A stretch of DNA of 64,000 bases from assembly GCF_001500045.1 (NCBI RefSeq), contig NZ_LQIX01000003.1, positions 82,060 to 146,059 on the forward strand, written 5' to 3'. Both the position numbers and the translations under genes were made by a program. This stretch comes from Mycobacterium sp. GA-1199. Its GTDB lineage: Bacteria; Actinomycetota; Actinomycetes; Mycobacteriales; Mycobacteriaceae. Below are positions 1 to 9,415 of this stretch, piece after piece. The notes beneath the pieces were generated by a model. The model made no database searches. It was given only the letters and a program-made list of their open reading frames with translations, and had not been told where the DNA came from. How positions within the stretch are numbered: the stretch's first letter is position 1; every line of letters starts with the position of its first letter.

Positions 1-631
1 CCTGCCGTTCGCGCACAACCTGCACGAGTATCGGCCCGCGCCCTCGAAGCCGGTCCTGGTGCCCTTCGACCCGGCCTGGCCCGATCAGGCGCGGCGTATC
101 GTGGCGCGACTCAACACCGCATGCGGGCACCGCGCCGTCCGCGTCGACCACGTCGGGTCGACCGCGGTGCCGGGGATGGACGCCAAGGACGTGATCGACG
201 TTCAGGTGACGGTCGCGTCGCTTGCGGATGCCGACGAACTCGCCGATGCACTGACCTCAGCCGGCTATGTGCGCGGGCCGGTCACCGCGGACGTCGCTAA
301 GCCCGATGCCCGCAGCACTGTCGCCGAGTTCGACCATTCCAACGATGAGGCCTTGTGGCACAAGCGTATTCACAGCTCGGCCGATCCAGGACGGCCGACC
401 AACGTTCACATTCGCGTCGACGGATGGCCGGGTCAGCAGTTCGCACTGCTGTTCGTGGACTGGATGCGCGCGAACCCCGGCGCCCAGGCCGACTACCTCT
501 CCTTGAAGCGGCGGGTCGCCGGGGAGGGGCACGTCTCGACAGGAGCCTATGCCGACGCGAAGGAGCCCTGGTTCCTCGACGCCTACCGGCGTGCGTGGGA
601 GTGGGCCGACACCACCGGGTGGCGGCCGTAA
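1..631 (+). CDS. coaE: CoaE C-terminal part (dephospho-CoA kinase, GrpB/UPF0157 domain), 5' truncated by window
   Basis: The reading frame is open from base 2, before any start codon, so the gene enters the window from the left. The visible ~209 residues form a GrpB/UPF0157 domain: the DHVGSTAVPGMDAKDVIDVQV stretch is its nucleotidyltransferase-like signature, and WHKRIHS and NVHIR follow. In mycobacteria dephospho-CoA kinase, the last step of CoA synthesis, carries this domain as a C-terminal fusion, and coaE lies just before uvrB. The kinase half, with its P-loop, is outside the window, so the coaE name rests on the known fusion and on synteny. The stop at 629-631 lies four bases from the end of the convergent minus-strand gene. 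Confidence 0.8.
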   Translation, partial: LPFAHNLHEYRPAPSKPVLVPFDPAWPDQARRIVARLNTACGHRAVRVDHVGSTAVPGMDAKDVIDVQVTVASLADADELADALTSAGYVRGPVTADVAKPDARSTVAEFDHSNDEALWHKRIHSSADPGRPTNVHIRVDGWPGQQFALLFVDWMRANPGAQADYLSLKRRVAGEGHVSTGAYADAKEPWFLDAYRRAWEWADTTGWRP

Positions 632-635
632 GTCG

Positions 636-1163
636 TCACGCCTGGGGCGGCTGTGTGCCGACGTCGGCCGGAGGGGTGGCCGACCCGTCGATCGGCAGGT
701 TCAGCGGGGCTCCGCATTGCAGCACCCCGTACATCGGGTCGTCCTTGGGCCGGAGCAGGCGCGGTGCGATGAACTGGTCGGCCTTGGCGACGATCTGGTC
801 GTCGACGAGGATCTCGCAGTGCAGGTTGGAGCCGTAGGGCCATTCGATGGAGATCTCCATGCCGGCCAGCTGGGGATCGGCCAGCACCGCGTTGACCTCG
901 AACGTCTGACCGGGCAGCAGCGTGGGCTGTGCGCTGTTGACGTTGTGGTCGTCCATCTTGTACGCGACGACCGCCCCGCGGGAGGTGCCGTCCGCACGCG
1001 CTCGGTAGATGACGTTGTGCAGGACTTCGGGCGCCGGCGGGGCGGGTTGCACCTCGGTCTCGGCGGCCGGTTGCGCCGCCGCGCCAGCCGGGAGCAGCAG
1101 CGAGCCCGCGAGCATCACCGCGGCCGTCGTGCCTGCGGTCCGGATGCGGTCAGCGGAGCCCAT
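636..1163 (-). CDS. secreted hypothetical protein
   Basis: An exported protein of about 175 residues with no family I recognise. I chose the ATG at 1163 because it gives a compact signal peptide: a short Arg-rich start, a hydrophobic TTAAVMLAGSLLLPAG core, and likely cleavage after AGAAA. An in-frame ATG at 1217 would add 18 residues in front of the signal. Neither start has a good ribosome site. The mature protein has a Pro/Ala-rich linker, then a compact domain with two Cys (EILVDD and VLQCGAP regions) that may pair outside the membrane. It is convergent with coaE and four bases from it. No function is assigned. Confidence 0.6.
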   Translation of the reverse strand: MGSADRIRTAGTTAAVMLAGSLLLPAGAAAQPAAETEVQPAPPAPEVLHNVIYRARADGTSRGAVVAYKMDDHNVNSAQPTLLPGQTFEVNAVLADPQLAGMEISIEWPYGSNLHCEILVDDQIVAKADQFIAPRLLRPKDDPMYGVLQCGAPLNLPIDGSATPPADVGTQPPQA

Positions 1164-1248
1164 GCGACGAGAGAATACCGGCCGTACCTGGGCAGACAAA
1201 TTCGAAGCGATAGCCATCAGATCAAGATCGGCGAATACAGGCGGTTCG

Positions 1249-1758
1249 TTACCGCTCGTCGCGCCAGGTGAGTGGCATACCCCGTCCGGCCAGCCACCGG
1301 TTGAGGTCGTAGTCGTGCCGGGCCAGTCCGTCGATGGCGGCCACCGCGGTCTGGACGGCCTCCTCGCCGGTCTCGGGCGCCAGCAGGTTGTGCCGTACCG
1401 CGGTGAGCAGTTCGTCGATGTCGTGCAGTTCGACGTCGCGGCCGGTGCGGACCACCAGGTCGAGGTAATGGTCTTCGGCGTGCCAGACCTCGGGGCCCGG
1501 CGTGTAGTGGCCCACGTCCAGGTAATAGTCCTGGTCCCGCTCGTGACCTGCGTTGAAGTGGAATACCGTCGCCCGCAGCCCCAACGAGGGCAGCAGCCAG
1601 GACTCCAGATAGTGGAACTGCGCCCGGCCCGGAGTGGGGCGGGCCATGTACAGGCCCCACGGCTTGACGGTGTAGACGTCGACCGCCCGCACGATGCCCT
1701 TCGGATCGGTGTTGGTGCGGGCGACGAGGTCGAACGTCTCGTGTTTGGGAGCGTGGAT
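1249..1758 (-). CDS. DUF402 domain protein (Rv1632c-like), probable ATC start
   Basis: A DUF402 protein of about 169 residues. Visible features are GLYMARP, the ESWLLPSLGLRATVFHF segment, a DYYLDVGHYTPG segment and HAEDHYLDLVV, the acidic/His pattern of the family, whose characterised members are metal-dependent nucleoside diphosphate phosphatases. The first ordinary start codon is GTG at 1692, but family-like sequence (HAPKHETFDL, then ARTNTDPKG) continues upstream in frame. The frame runs back to a stop with no ATG, GTG or TTG. An ATC at 1756-1758 sits exactly six bases after a TATCCT hexamer, so a leaderless ATC start is the best reading. If that is wrong, the gene starts at 1692 with 147 residues. 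It is divergent from uvrB. Confidence 0.75.
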   Translation of the reverse strand: MHAPKHETFDLVARTNTDPKGIVRAVDVYTVKPWGLYMARPTPGRAQFHYLESWLLPSLGLRATVFHFNAGHERDQDYYLDVGHYTPGPEVWHAEDHYLDLVVRTGRDVELHDIDELLTAVRHNLLAPETGEEAVQTAVAAIDGLARHDYDLNRWLAGRGMPLTWRDER

Positions 1759-1764
1759 GAGAAC

Positions 1765-1770
1765 AGGATA
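1765..1770 (-). promoter_or_regulatory. -10 element (TATCCT) of the DUF402 gene
   Basis: On the minus strand TATCCT is followed by six bases and then the proposed ATC start. This is the spacing expected for a leaderless mycobacterial transcript. The same hexamer and spacing precede the ATG at 24735. Confidence 0.5.
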
Positions 1771-1820
1771 GGGCGCAGCGGGAATGAACTTGTCAGAGCA
1801 CGCGCTTACCCTGGGTGATT

Positions 1821-3971
<2,151 letters not shown>

Positions 3972-3981
3972 TCGGCGCGCC

Positions 3982-4001
3982 GCAGGGACTTTCGTCCCTA
4001 G
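3982..4001 (+). promoter_or_regulatory. DosR-type box
   Basis: The palindrome GGGACT-tt-cGTCCC matches the known 20-base DosR (DevR) dormancy box in both half-sites, with one deviation in the core. Its centre lies 42.5 bases before the ATG at 4034. If that transcript is leaderless, this is a typical activating position overlapping the -35. It lies between uvrB and the hibernation factor gene. Confidence 0.8.
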
Positions 4002-4021
4002 CGCCTACGGCTCGGGTCACG

Positions 4022-4027
4022 TAGAAC
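4022..4027 (+). promoter_or_regulatory. -10 element (TAGAAC) of the hibernation factor gene
   Basis: TAGAAC is followed by six bases and then the ATG at 4034. The last base departs from the TAnnnT pattern, which is plausible for an activator-dependent promoter. It is correctly spaced from the DosR-type box. Confidence 0.5.
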
Positions 4028-4033
4028 GAAAGT

Positions 4034-4831
4034 ATGAGTGACAGAATCGATATCGCGCCCACAGTCCACGTCGACGTCACCACACGCGGTGATCTTCCGG
4101 GTGCCGCCGAATACGCGCGGACCAAGATCGCCGACCTGTCCCGGTTCGTCCACCGCCCACTGGCGCACGCCCACGTCAAACTGACCCGCCACGGGGATCC
4201 GGATACCGAGCGTCCAGTCCTGGCCCAGGGCAACCTCGACCTGAATGGCCGGCTGGTGCGGGCGGAGGCTGAGGGTGAGACCGCGCGTGACGCGATCGAC
4301 CGGCTCGAGGAGCGCCTCCGCCGTCGGCTCCGGCGAGCCGCCGACCACTGGGAGGCGCGACGCGACGGCCGGACCATCCGGGTTCCCGACGAAGCCGACG
4401 CCGAACCGACGCAACGGCCCACCCGCCTGAACGTGGCGCCCGACGAACGCCGGATCGTACGGCGCAAGTCCTTCACGCTCGCGCCGTGCACTGTTGACGA
4501 GGCGGCGCTGGAGATGGCGTTGCTCGACTACGACTTCCACCTGTTCACCGAGGAGCGCACCGGGATGGCGAGTGTGCTCTACAAGGACGGCCCGACCGGT
4601 CACCGGCTGGCACAGGTGCAGCCGGCCTCGGAGGAGGAGCTGGCGCCGTTCGAGTTGCCGCTGACCATCAGTCCGCAGCCGGCGCCGTGCGTCACCGTTG
4701 AGCAGGCCGCCGAGCGGATGGGTCTGCTCGGGCTGCCGTTCATGTTCTTCATCGACGCGGCGCAGGGCCGGGCAGGCGTGCTATACCACCGCTACGACGG
4801 CCACTACGGGCTCATCACCCCGGCCGGTTGA
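4034..4831 (+). CDS. ribosome hibernation factor, HPF/RafS-like
   Basis: A 265-residue protein of the HPF/S30AE family, which binds the 30S subunit and keeps ribosomes stable and silent in hypoxia or stationary phase. Residues 1 to about 105 form the N-terminal S30AE fold (HVDVTTRGDLPG, KIADLSRFVHRPL, EAEGETARDAIDRL). Two C-terminal S30AE_C-like repeats follow: one with ALLDYDFHLFTEERTG and SVLYK, one with MGLLGLPFMFFIDA and VLYHRYDGHYGLI. This two-repeat form resembles the DosR-regulated mycobacterial RafS group. The DosR-type box just upstream supports induction by hypoxia or nitric oxide. It probably has its own leaderless promoter rather than being read from uvrB. Confidence 0.9.
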   Translation: MSDRIDIAPTVHVDVTTRGDLPGAAEYARTKIADLSRFVHRPLAHAHVKLTRHGDPDTERPVLAQGNLDLNGRLVRAEAEGETARDAIDRLEERLRRRLRRAADHWEARRDGRTIRVPDEADAEPTQRPTRLNVAPDERRIVRRKSFTLAPCTVDEAALEMALLDYDFHLFTEERTGMASVLYKDGPTGHRLAQVQPASEEELAPFELPLTISPQPAPCVTVEQAAERMGLLGLPFMFFIDAAQGRAGVLYHRYDGHYGLITPAG

Positions 4832-4840
4832 GGTCGCCGC

Positions 4841-4871
4841 TTGACCTGAACGAAGGTTGAGCTCGTAGCGT
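4841..4871 (+). promoter_or_regulatory. promoter of the MFS transporter gene
   Basis: TTGACC at 4841-4846 and TAGCGT at 4866-4871 are 19 bases apart. TAGCGT is seven bases before the GTG at 4879, which points to a leaderless transcript. It also argues against the upstream GTG at 4870, which the -10 overlaps. Confidence 0.6.
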
Positions 4872-4878
4872 GTCCGGC

Positions 4879-6291
4879 GTGACCGACACCGCGCCGACAA
4901 CCACTACCGGGCGCTGGCGCGACCTGTTGGGACCGAAGTACCTCGGCGCCAGCACCGTCCTTGCCGGCGGGGTCGCGCTGTACGCCACCAACGAGTTCCT
5001 CACCATCAGCCTGATGCCCAGCGCGGTGGCCGATATCGGCGGTTACCGGCTGTACGCATGGGTGACCACGGTGTACCTGGTCGCTTCGGTGATCGCGGCG
5101 ACCACCGTGCACTCGACGTTGATGCGTATCGGGCCGCGGGTGTCGTATTTGGCGGCGCTGTCCGTATTCGGCCTGGGCAGCGTCGCCTGTGCGGCGGCGC
5201 CCACGATGGAAGCCCTGCTTGTCGGTCGCACGGTGCAGGGGTTGGCGGGCGGGCTGCTGGCCGGGTTGGGCTATGCGGTGATCAATACGGCGTTGCCCCA
5301 GTGGTTGTGGACCAAGGCGTCGGCGTTGGTGTCGGCGATGTGGGGTGTCGGGACGCTGCTCGGCCCCGCCGCCGGGGGTCTGTTCTCCCAATATGGTTCG
5401 TGGCGTTGGGCGTTCGGCGCGCTGGCGATTCTGACCGCAACCATCGCCGTGCTGGTGCCGTTGGCGTTGCCCAGGCGCACTCGCGCCGACGTCGATGCGC
5501 CGCGAACGCCGATACCCGTGTGGTCGCTGCTGTTGTTGGGTATCGCGGCGTTGGCCGTCAGCGCAGCCGGTGTCCCGCGCGGGGTGTGGCCAACGGTCGC
5601 GCTGCTCGGCCTCGGCGGGGTGCTGGTGGGCGTGTTCCTGTTCGTCGACCGGCGGCAACCCGCTGCGGTGTTGCCGCCCAGCACCTTTGGGCGTGGACCG
5701 CTGAAGTGGATCTACCTGACCCTCGCTGTGTTGATGGTTGCGACGATGGCGGACATGTATGTTCCGCTGTTCGGGCAGCGGCTGGCCGATCTCACACCGG
5801 TCGCGGCGGGATTTCTCGGTGCGGGTCTGGCGCTCGGTTGGACGGTCGGGGAGATCGGCAGCGCTTCGATGAGCAACCCGCAGGCGATCAAGCGCACGGT
5901 CGCTGTCGCGCCCGCCCTTATGGCCATTGGCCTTGCCATAGCGGCGGTGACCATGCGCGACGACGCGCAGCCCGCCGTGGTAGCGGTCTGGGCGGTAGCG
6001 CTGATCGTCACGGGTGCCGGGGTGGGCATCGCCTGGCCCCATCTGTCGGCGTGGGCGATGAGCCTGGTGGACGACCCGTCGGAGGGGCCGACCGCGGCTG
6101 CTGCGATCAACACCGTCCAGCTGATCTCCGGCGCCTTCGGCGCGGGGCTGGCCGGGGTGGTGGTGAACATGACCGACAGCGGCGACGCCACCCCTGCGCG
6201 GTGGCTGCTGGCGGTGTTCGCTGCGATCGCCGCGCTGGGCCTGGTCGCGTCGACGCGGAGCGGACGACACCCTTCTGGTGAACCGCGTTAG
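4879..6291 (+). CDS. MFS drug/solute transporter (Rv1634-like)
   Basis: An integral membrane transporter of about 470 residues with roughly 12 to 14 hydrophobic helices. It belongs to the drug:proton antiporter type of the major facilitator superfamily: the first helix region is followed by LVGRTVQGLAGGLLAGLG, close to the family motif C, and by MWGVGTLLGPAAGGLF. Its position after uvrB matches Rv1634, a presumed efflux pump. The substrate cannot be read from sequence. GTG 4879 was preferred because of the -10 hexamer seven bases before it; a GTG at 4870 would add three residues. The gene ends about 60 bases before tRNA-Cys. Confidence 0.85.
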   Translation: MTDTAPTTTTGRWRDLLGPKYLGASTVLAGGVALYATNEFLTISLMPSAVADIGGYRLYAWVTTVYLVASVIAATTVHSTLMRIGPRVSYLAALSVFGLGSVACAAAPTMEALLVGRTVQGLAGGLLAGLGYAVINTALPQWLWTKASALVSAMWGVGTLLGPAAGGLFSQYGSWRWAFGALAILTATIAVLVPLALPRRTRADVDAPRTPIPVWSLLLLGIAALAVSAAGVPRGVWPTVALLGLGGVLVGVFLFVDRRQPAAVLPPSTFGRGPLKWIYLTLAVLMVATMADMYVPLFGQRLADLTPVAAGFLGAGLALGWTVGEIGSASMSNPQAIKRTVAVAPALMAIGLAIAAVTMRDDAQPAVVAVWAVALIVTGAGVGIAWPHLSAWAMSLVDDPSEGPTAAAAINTVQLISGAFGAGLAGVVVNMTDSGDATPARWLLAVFAAIAALGLVASTRSGRHPSGEPR

Positions 6292-6351
6292 CGATCACGG
6301 CGATTCCAACGCTGGGCCCGTACGCGTGGTCTCGGAAAGATGGCACTCGCT

Positions 6352-6422
6352 GCGGGTGTGGCTGAGTGGCTAGGCACCGGCCTGCAAAGCCGTCTACGCG
6401 GGTTCGAATCCCGCCATCCGCT
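6352..6422 (+). tRNA. tRNA-Cys (GCA)
   Basis: A full cloverleaf can be drawn. The 7-base acceptor stem GCGGGTG pairs with CATCCGC (one G-T pair). The anticodon loop CTGCAAA has GCA at 6384-6386. The T arm is GCGGG/CCCGC around TTCGAAT. The discriminator at 6422 is T (U73), the identity base of tRNA-Cys. The 27-43 pair at the top of the anticodon stem is a C-T mismatch. CCA is not encoded. Confidence 0.95.
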
Positions 6423-6433
6423 CGATTTGGCCC

Positions 6434-6452
6434 TGCCCCTTTGCAAGGGGCA
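6434..6452 (+). terminator. hairpin after tRNA-Cys
   Basis: TGCCCCTT and AAGGGGCA form a perfect 8-base stem around a 3-base loop, 11 bases after the tRNA. There is no T-run, so termination or processing is inferred. It could also serve the convergent udgX gene. Confidence 0.6.
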
Positions 6453-6512
6453 TCGCGGATCACTCGGGGCGACTCCGATGGGCGAACCAACCGCTTCCGA
6501 CGTGACAACGGG

Positions 6513-7172
6513 TCAGCGGTGTGAGCGCAGGCCGTCGGCAAACCGCAGATCGGACACCAACGCGTCGAACGCCTTCTCCCGATCCTCTGGTGGCCCGCGC
6601 AGCACCGATGACGGATGCACGGTGACGGCGACGTCGGGTGCGATGTCGAGCTCGTCGATGGCTGGGAGTTCCAGCGCCTCGCCGCGGTGTGCGGTCAGCC
6701 GAAACTTGCTGCCCAGCAGCGACTGTGCAGCGGTCGCGCCCATCAGCACCAACACCTCGGGTCTGATGGCGTCCAGTTCGGCCAGCAGCCACGGTCGGCA
6801 CGCCACCACCTCCGTGCGGCCCGGCGTCTTGTGGATCCGTCTTTTGCCGCGTTCGGGCAGGGTGGACTTGAAGTGCTTGACCGCATTGGTCACATACACC
6901 CGTTCACGGTTGATGCCGGCCTGCACCAGCGCCTTGTCCAACAGCTTGCCTGCCGGGCCGACGAACGGTTCCCCGGCCTTGTCCTCCTGATCGCCGGGCT
7001 GTTCGCCGACCAGCATCATGTCCGCGCTGGAGGAACCGCCGCCGAAAACCACCTGCGTCGCATCGAGATAGAGATCGCAGCCCTTGCAACCGTGCGCGGC
7101 CTCGGCGAGAGCAGCGAGATCGCGGGTGTCGGGCACGAACTCCGCGGCGGTGTGGGCCGGGCTTGCGGGCAT
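6513..7172 (-). CDS. udgX: UdgX-type uracil-DNA glycosylase
   Basis: A 219-residue family of the uracil-DNA glycosylase superfamily. The active-site block GEQPGDQEDKAGEPFVGPAG lies at 56-75. The UdgX-specific insertion KRRIH lies at 110-114: in characterised mycobacterial UdgX its His attacks the deoxyribose and leaves the enzyme covalently linked to the abasic site. Iron-sulfur ligands are probably C29, C32 and the Cys in VACRPW, with H100 (NAVKHFK) where family 4 enzymes have Cys, as in known UdgX. HPSSVLR is the second uracil-binding motif. It removes uracil and then stays attached, so it may act as a lesion marker. It lies 36 bases downstream of the minus-strand glycosyltransferase gene and may be in its operon. 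Confidence 0.93.
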   Translation of the reverse strand: MPASPAHTAAEFVPDTRDLAALAEAAHGCKGCDLYLDATQVVFGGGSSSADMMLVGEQPGDQEDKAGEPFVGPAGKLLDKALVQAGINRERVYVTNAVKHFKSTLPERGKRRIHKTPGRTEVVACRPWLLAELDAIRPEVLVLMGATAAQSLLGSKFRLTAHRGEALELPAIDELDIAPDVAVTVHPSSVLRGPPEDREKAFDALVSDLRFADGLRSHR

Positions 7173-7208
7173 GGAGGATGGTTACCCGGTTCCGGCAGCG
7201 GTCACCCG

Positions 7209-8750
7209 CTACCGCGTCGACTTGACCACCTGGGCGAAGCTGAACTGCCAGCGCTCGACGAGCCGGAAGCCCATCGCGTGCGGTACCCGGTAGGCAGGCG
7301 CACGGCGCAGGCGGGGTCCCTGATCCAGCGCGGGCCCGCTCTCCCTATCTGGGACGGTGGCGTCGCGTTGTGAAACCGTCCACAGCACGGTGCACGGTCG
7401 AAGCCGGTCGGCCACACCCCAGATCCCCAGATGGGCGTCCCACAAGCGGTTTCGGTCGGCGGCGCGGCGACCGCGCCCGGGGTCCACGAGGTCCGCATAC
7501 GCCTCAGGGCGCGCGGCCGTCAACGGTCGGATCGGGCCTGGTGCCCAGTTGGTGGTGTTGTCGAGCACCAGGCAGTCGCCGGGGGAGGCGTGCGCCGTGA
7601 GGACATCGGCCACCTGGCTGAAGTCCATGCCCTCCTTCGCGTACGGACCCCGCTGTTCGAGCACATAGTTCGGGGTCGCCGCGACCGCCAGCACAGTCAG
7701 CACCACCACGACGGCCTCGCGCGATCTGGCGACGGCGGTGATGCCGACGGCCAACAGCAGCGCCATCGCCGGCGAGGTGTAGCTCAAATAGCGCGGGTAG
7801 TAGATGGGCGCCCCCCACACGGAGTAGAGCAGCAGCACAGCCGTCGGAAGCCCGATCCACGCCGCGCTGATCGCCACCAGCGATCGGACGCCGGCTTCTG
7901 TCAGCCGGAACCGTCGGATCACGAGCAGAACGAGCACCAGTCCCGCCGAGACCGCGAACGCCACGCTGTGGTCGAAGTACTGTTCCTGCACCACTTCTGC
8001 GACCGTGTGCCAGCCCGGCGGTGAAATCCACCGCACCTGGGCGACCTGCGTCCTGCTGAACGTCAGAAACGGCGCCACCACCGCGATCGCCACCGCCACC
8101 GTCACGATCCAGCGGCGCACGACCGCTCGCCGAGCCGTCACCGCTGTCAGCGCAACCGCGTGCACCAGCACCATCAGCAGGACGAAGACGTTCAGCAGCG
8201 ACGAGCCCACGAGCGCCAGCCCGTAGCAGCCCCACAGCCACCAGGAGTTGCGGCGGAGTGCGAGCATCAACAACACGGTCAGCCAGACGGCCGCGGCCGC
8301 CGTCAGCGCATAGGACCGTGCCTCGATGCCCGCCCACGTGACGCGGGGCAGGATCGCGAACACGATCCCCGCGCAGACGGCCGTCGTCCGGGAGGCGAAG
8401 CGTCGCGCCAGGACGACGACACCGCCGGCCGCCAGGCCGACGGCCAGGCAGCTCGACAGCCGGGAGTAGAACTCGGTGACCGGGAACACCGCGAACCACC
8501 CGTGCATCAGCAGGTAGTACAGGCCGTGCACCGCGTCGATGTTGTGCAGCAGACCCCACAGCTGGGGGATCGACCGCGTCGAGGCCGAGATCGTGGCCGC
8601 CTCGTCGAACCACAGCGACGGCCGGGCCGCACCCGCCGCCGACACCGCGACCGCGAACACCGCCGTCAGCGCAGCGTCGAACCGGCCGGCGCGAAGGGAC
8701 CCCGACGGGTCGAGGCGCGCGAGGCGTTGCTGTACCAGCGACAGATCCAC
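7209..8750 (-). CDS. GT-C/PMT-type mannosyltransferase, Rv1635c (CapA)-like
   Basis: A 513-residue polytopic membrane protein with about ten hydrophobic helices. An early periplasmic SLWFDEAATI loop holds the Asp-Glu pair typical of lipid-linked-sugar (GT-C, GT39/PMT-like) transferases. A soluble C-terminal region follows VLEQRGPYAKEG. By position and type it matches Rv1635c, which adds the mannose cap on lipoarabinomannan using polyprenyl-phosphomannose. Whether this organism makes capped LAM is not shown here; a different mannosylated acceptor is possible. The GTG start at 8750 is preceded by a purine-rich stretch. A gap of about 220 bases separates it from the divergent usp gene. Confidence 0.8.
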   Translation of the reverse strand: MDLSLVQQRLARLDPSGSLRAGRFDAALTAVFAVAVSAAGAARPSLWFDEAATISASTRSIPQLWGLLHNIDAVHGLYYLLMHGWFAVFPVTEFYSRLSSCLAVGLAAGGVVVLARRFASRTTAVCAGIVFAILPRVTWAGIEARSYALTAAAAVWLTVLLMLALRRNSWWLWGCYGLALVGSSLLNVFVLLMVLVHAVALTAVTARRAVVRRWIVTVAVAIAVVAPFLTFSRTQVAQVRWISPPGWHTVAEVVQEQYFDHSVAFAVSAGLVLVLLVIRRFRLTEAGVRSLVAISAAWIGLPTAVLLLYSVWGAPIYYPRYLSYTSPAMALLLAVGITAVARSREAVVVVLTVLAVAATPNYVLEQRGPYAKEGMDFSQVADVLTAHASPGDCLVLDNTTNWAPGPIRPLTAARPEAYADLVDPGRGRRAADRNRLWDAHLGIWGVADRLRPCTVLWTVSQRDATVPDRESGPALDQGPRLRRAPAYRVPHAMGFRLVERWQFSFAQVVKSTR

Positions 8751-8974
8751 GCCCTGCTACCCACCCTTCCCGCGAACGGCAAAACGCTAGCGTGTGCGCT
8801 TGTGCAGCGCTCACCGAATGGATGGGGAAGTCATCGTGACGACCGGGTGTAGGCGGCGTCACCTGGGATAGGCCATGGTGACGTTGGGTGCGAAGTAGGA
8901 CGAAATCGCAGGCAAACGCCACCGGAGCGGCTACTGTTCCGGTTGGCAACGGAACTGAAATCGGGAGGATGTGG

Positions 8975-9415
8975 ATGAGCGCCTATCAGACCGTCTTGGT
9001 TGGCACGGACGGATCGGACTCGTCGCTGCGCGCGGTCGAGAGAGCTGGTCAGATCGCCGGTGACGCCAAGCTGGTCATCGCGACGGCGTACTTCCCCCAG
9101 GATGAAGATCAGCGTGCGGCCGACGTGCTCAAGGACGAGGGCTACAAAATGGCCGGCAACGCGCCCATCTATGCGATTCTTCGCGAGGCGAAAGAACGTG
9201 CCCACCAGGCGGGCGCCACGAACGTCGAGGAGAAGGCCGTCGTCGGCGCCCCCGTCGACGCGCTCGTCGAACTCGCCGAGGAGGTCAAGGCCGATCTGCT
9301 GGTCGTCGGTAACGTCGGCCTGTCCACCATCGCCGGCCGGTTGCTCGGTTCCGTCCCCGCCAATGTCGCACGCCGCTCCAAGAGCGACGTGCTGATCGTG
9401 CACACCACGCCGTAA
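8975..9415 (+). CDS. universal stress protein, Rv1636 (TB15.3)-like
   Basis: A single-domain Usp of 146 residues. The fold signatures are VLVGTDGSDSS near the start and GNVGLSTIAGRLLGSV near the end, the nucleotide-binding G-x2-G-x9-G(S/T) region. The sequence is very close to M. tuberculosis Rv1636, reported to bind cAMP and proposed as an intracellular cAMP sink. That fits a window with two cyclase genes. ATG 8975 is chosen because GGGAGG lies six bases upstream and the protein then begins MSAYQT, as in Rv1636. The frame is open back to 8888 without family similarity. Its last 131 bases overlap the end of the convergent lnt-like gene. Confidence 0.93.
   Translation: MSAYQTVLVGTDGSDSSLRAVERAGQIAGDAKLVIATAYFPQDEDQRAADVLKDEGYKMAGNAPIYAILREAKERAHQAGATNVEEKAVVGAPVDALVELAEEVKADLLVVGNVGLSTIAGRLLGSVPANVARRSKSDVLIVHTTP

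Noticed and set aside
6352..6510. tRNA-Cys as an integration site of a genomic island.
   Set aside because: No integrase gene and no repeated tRNA 3' end is seen nearby.
8751..8974. DosR box or other strong operator before the usp gene.
   Set aside because: The 224-base gap has no GGGACT/AGTCCC palindrome; only a normal ribosome site was found.
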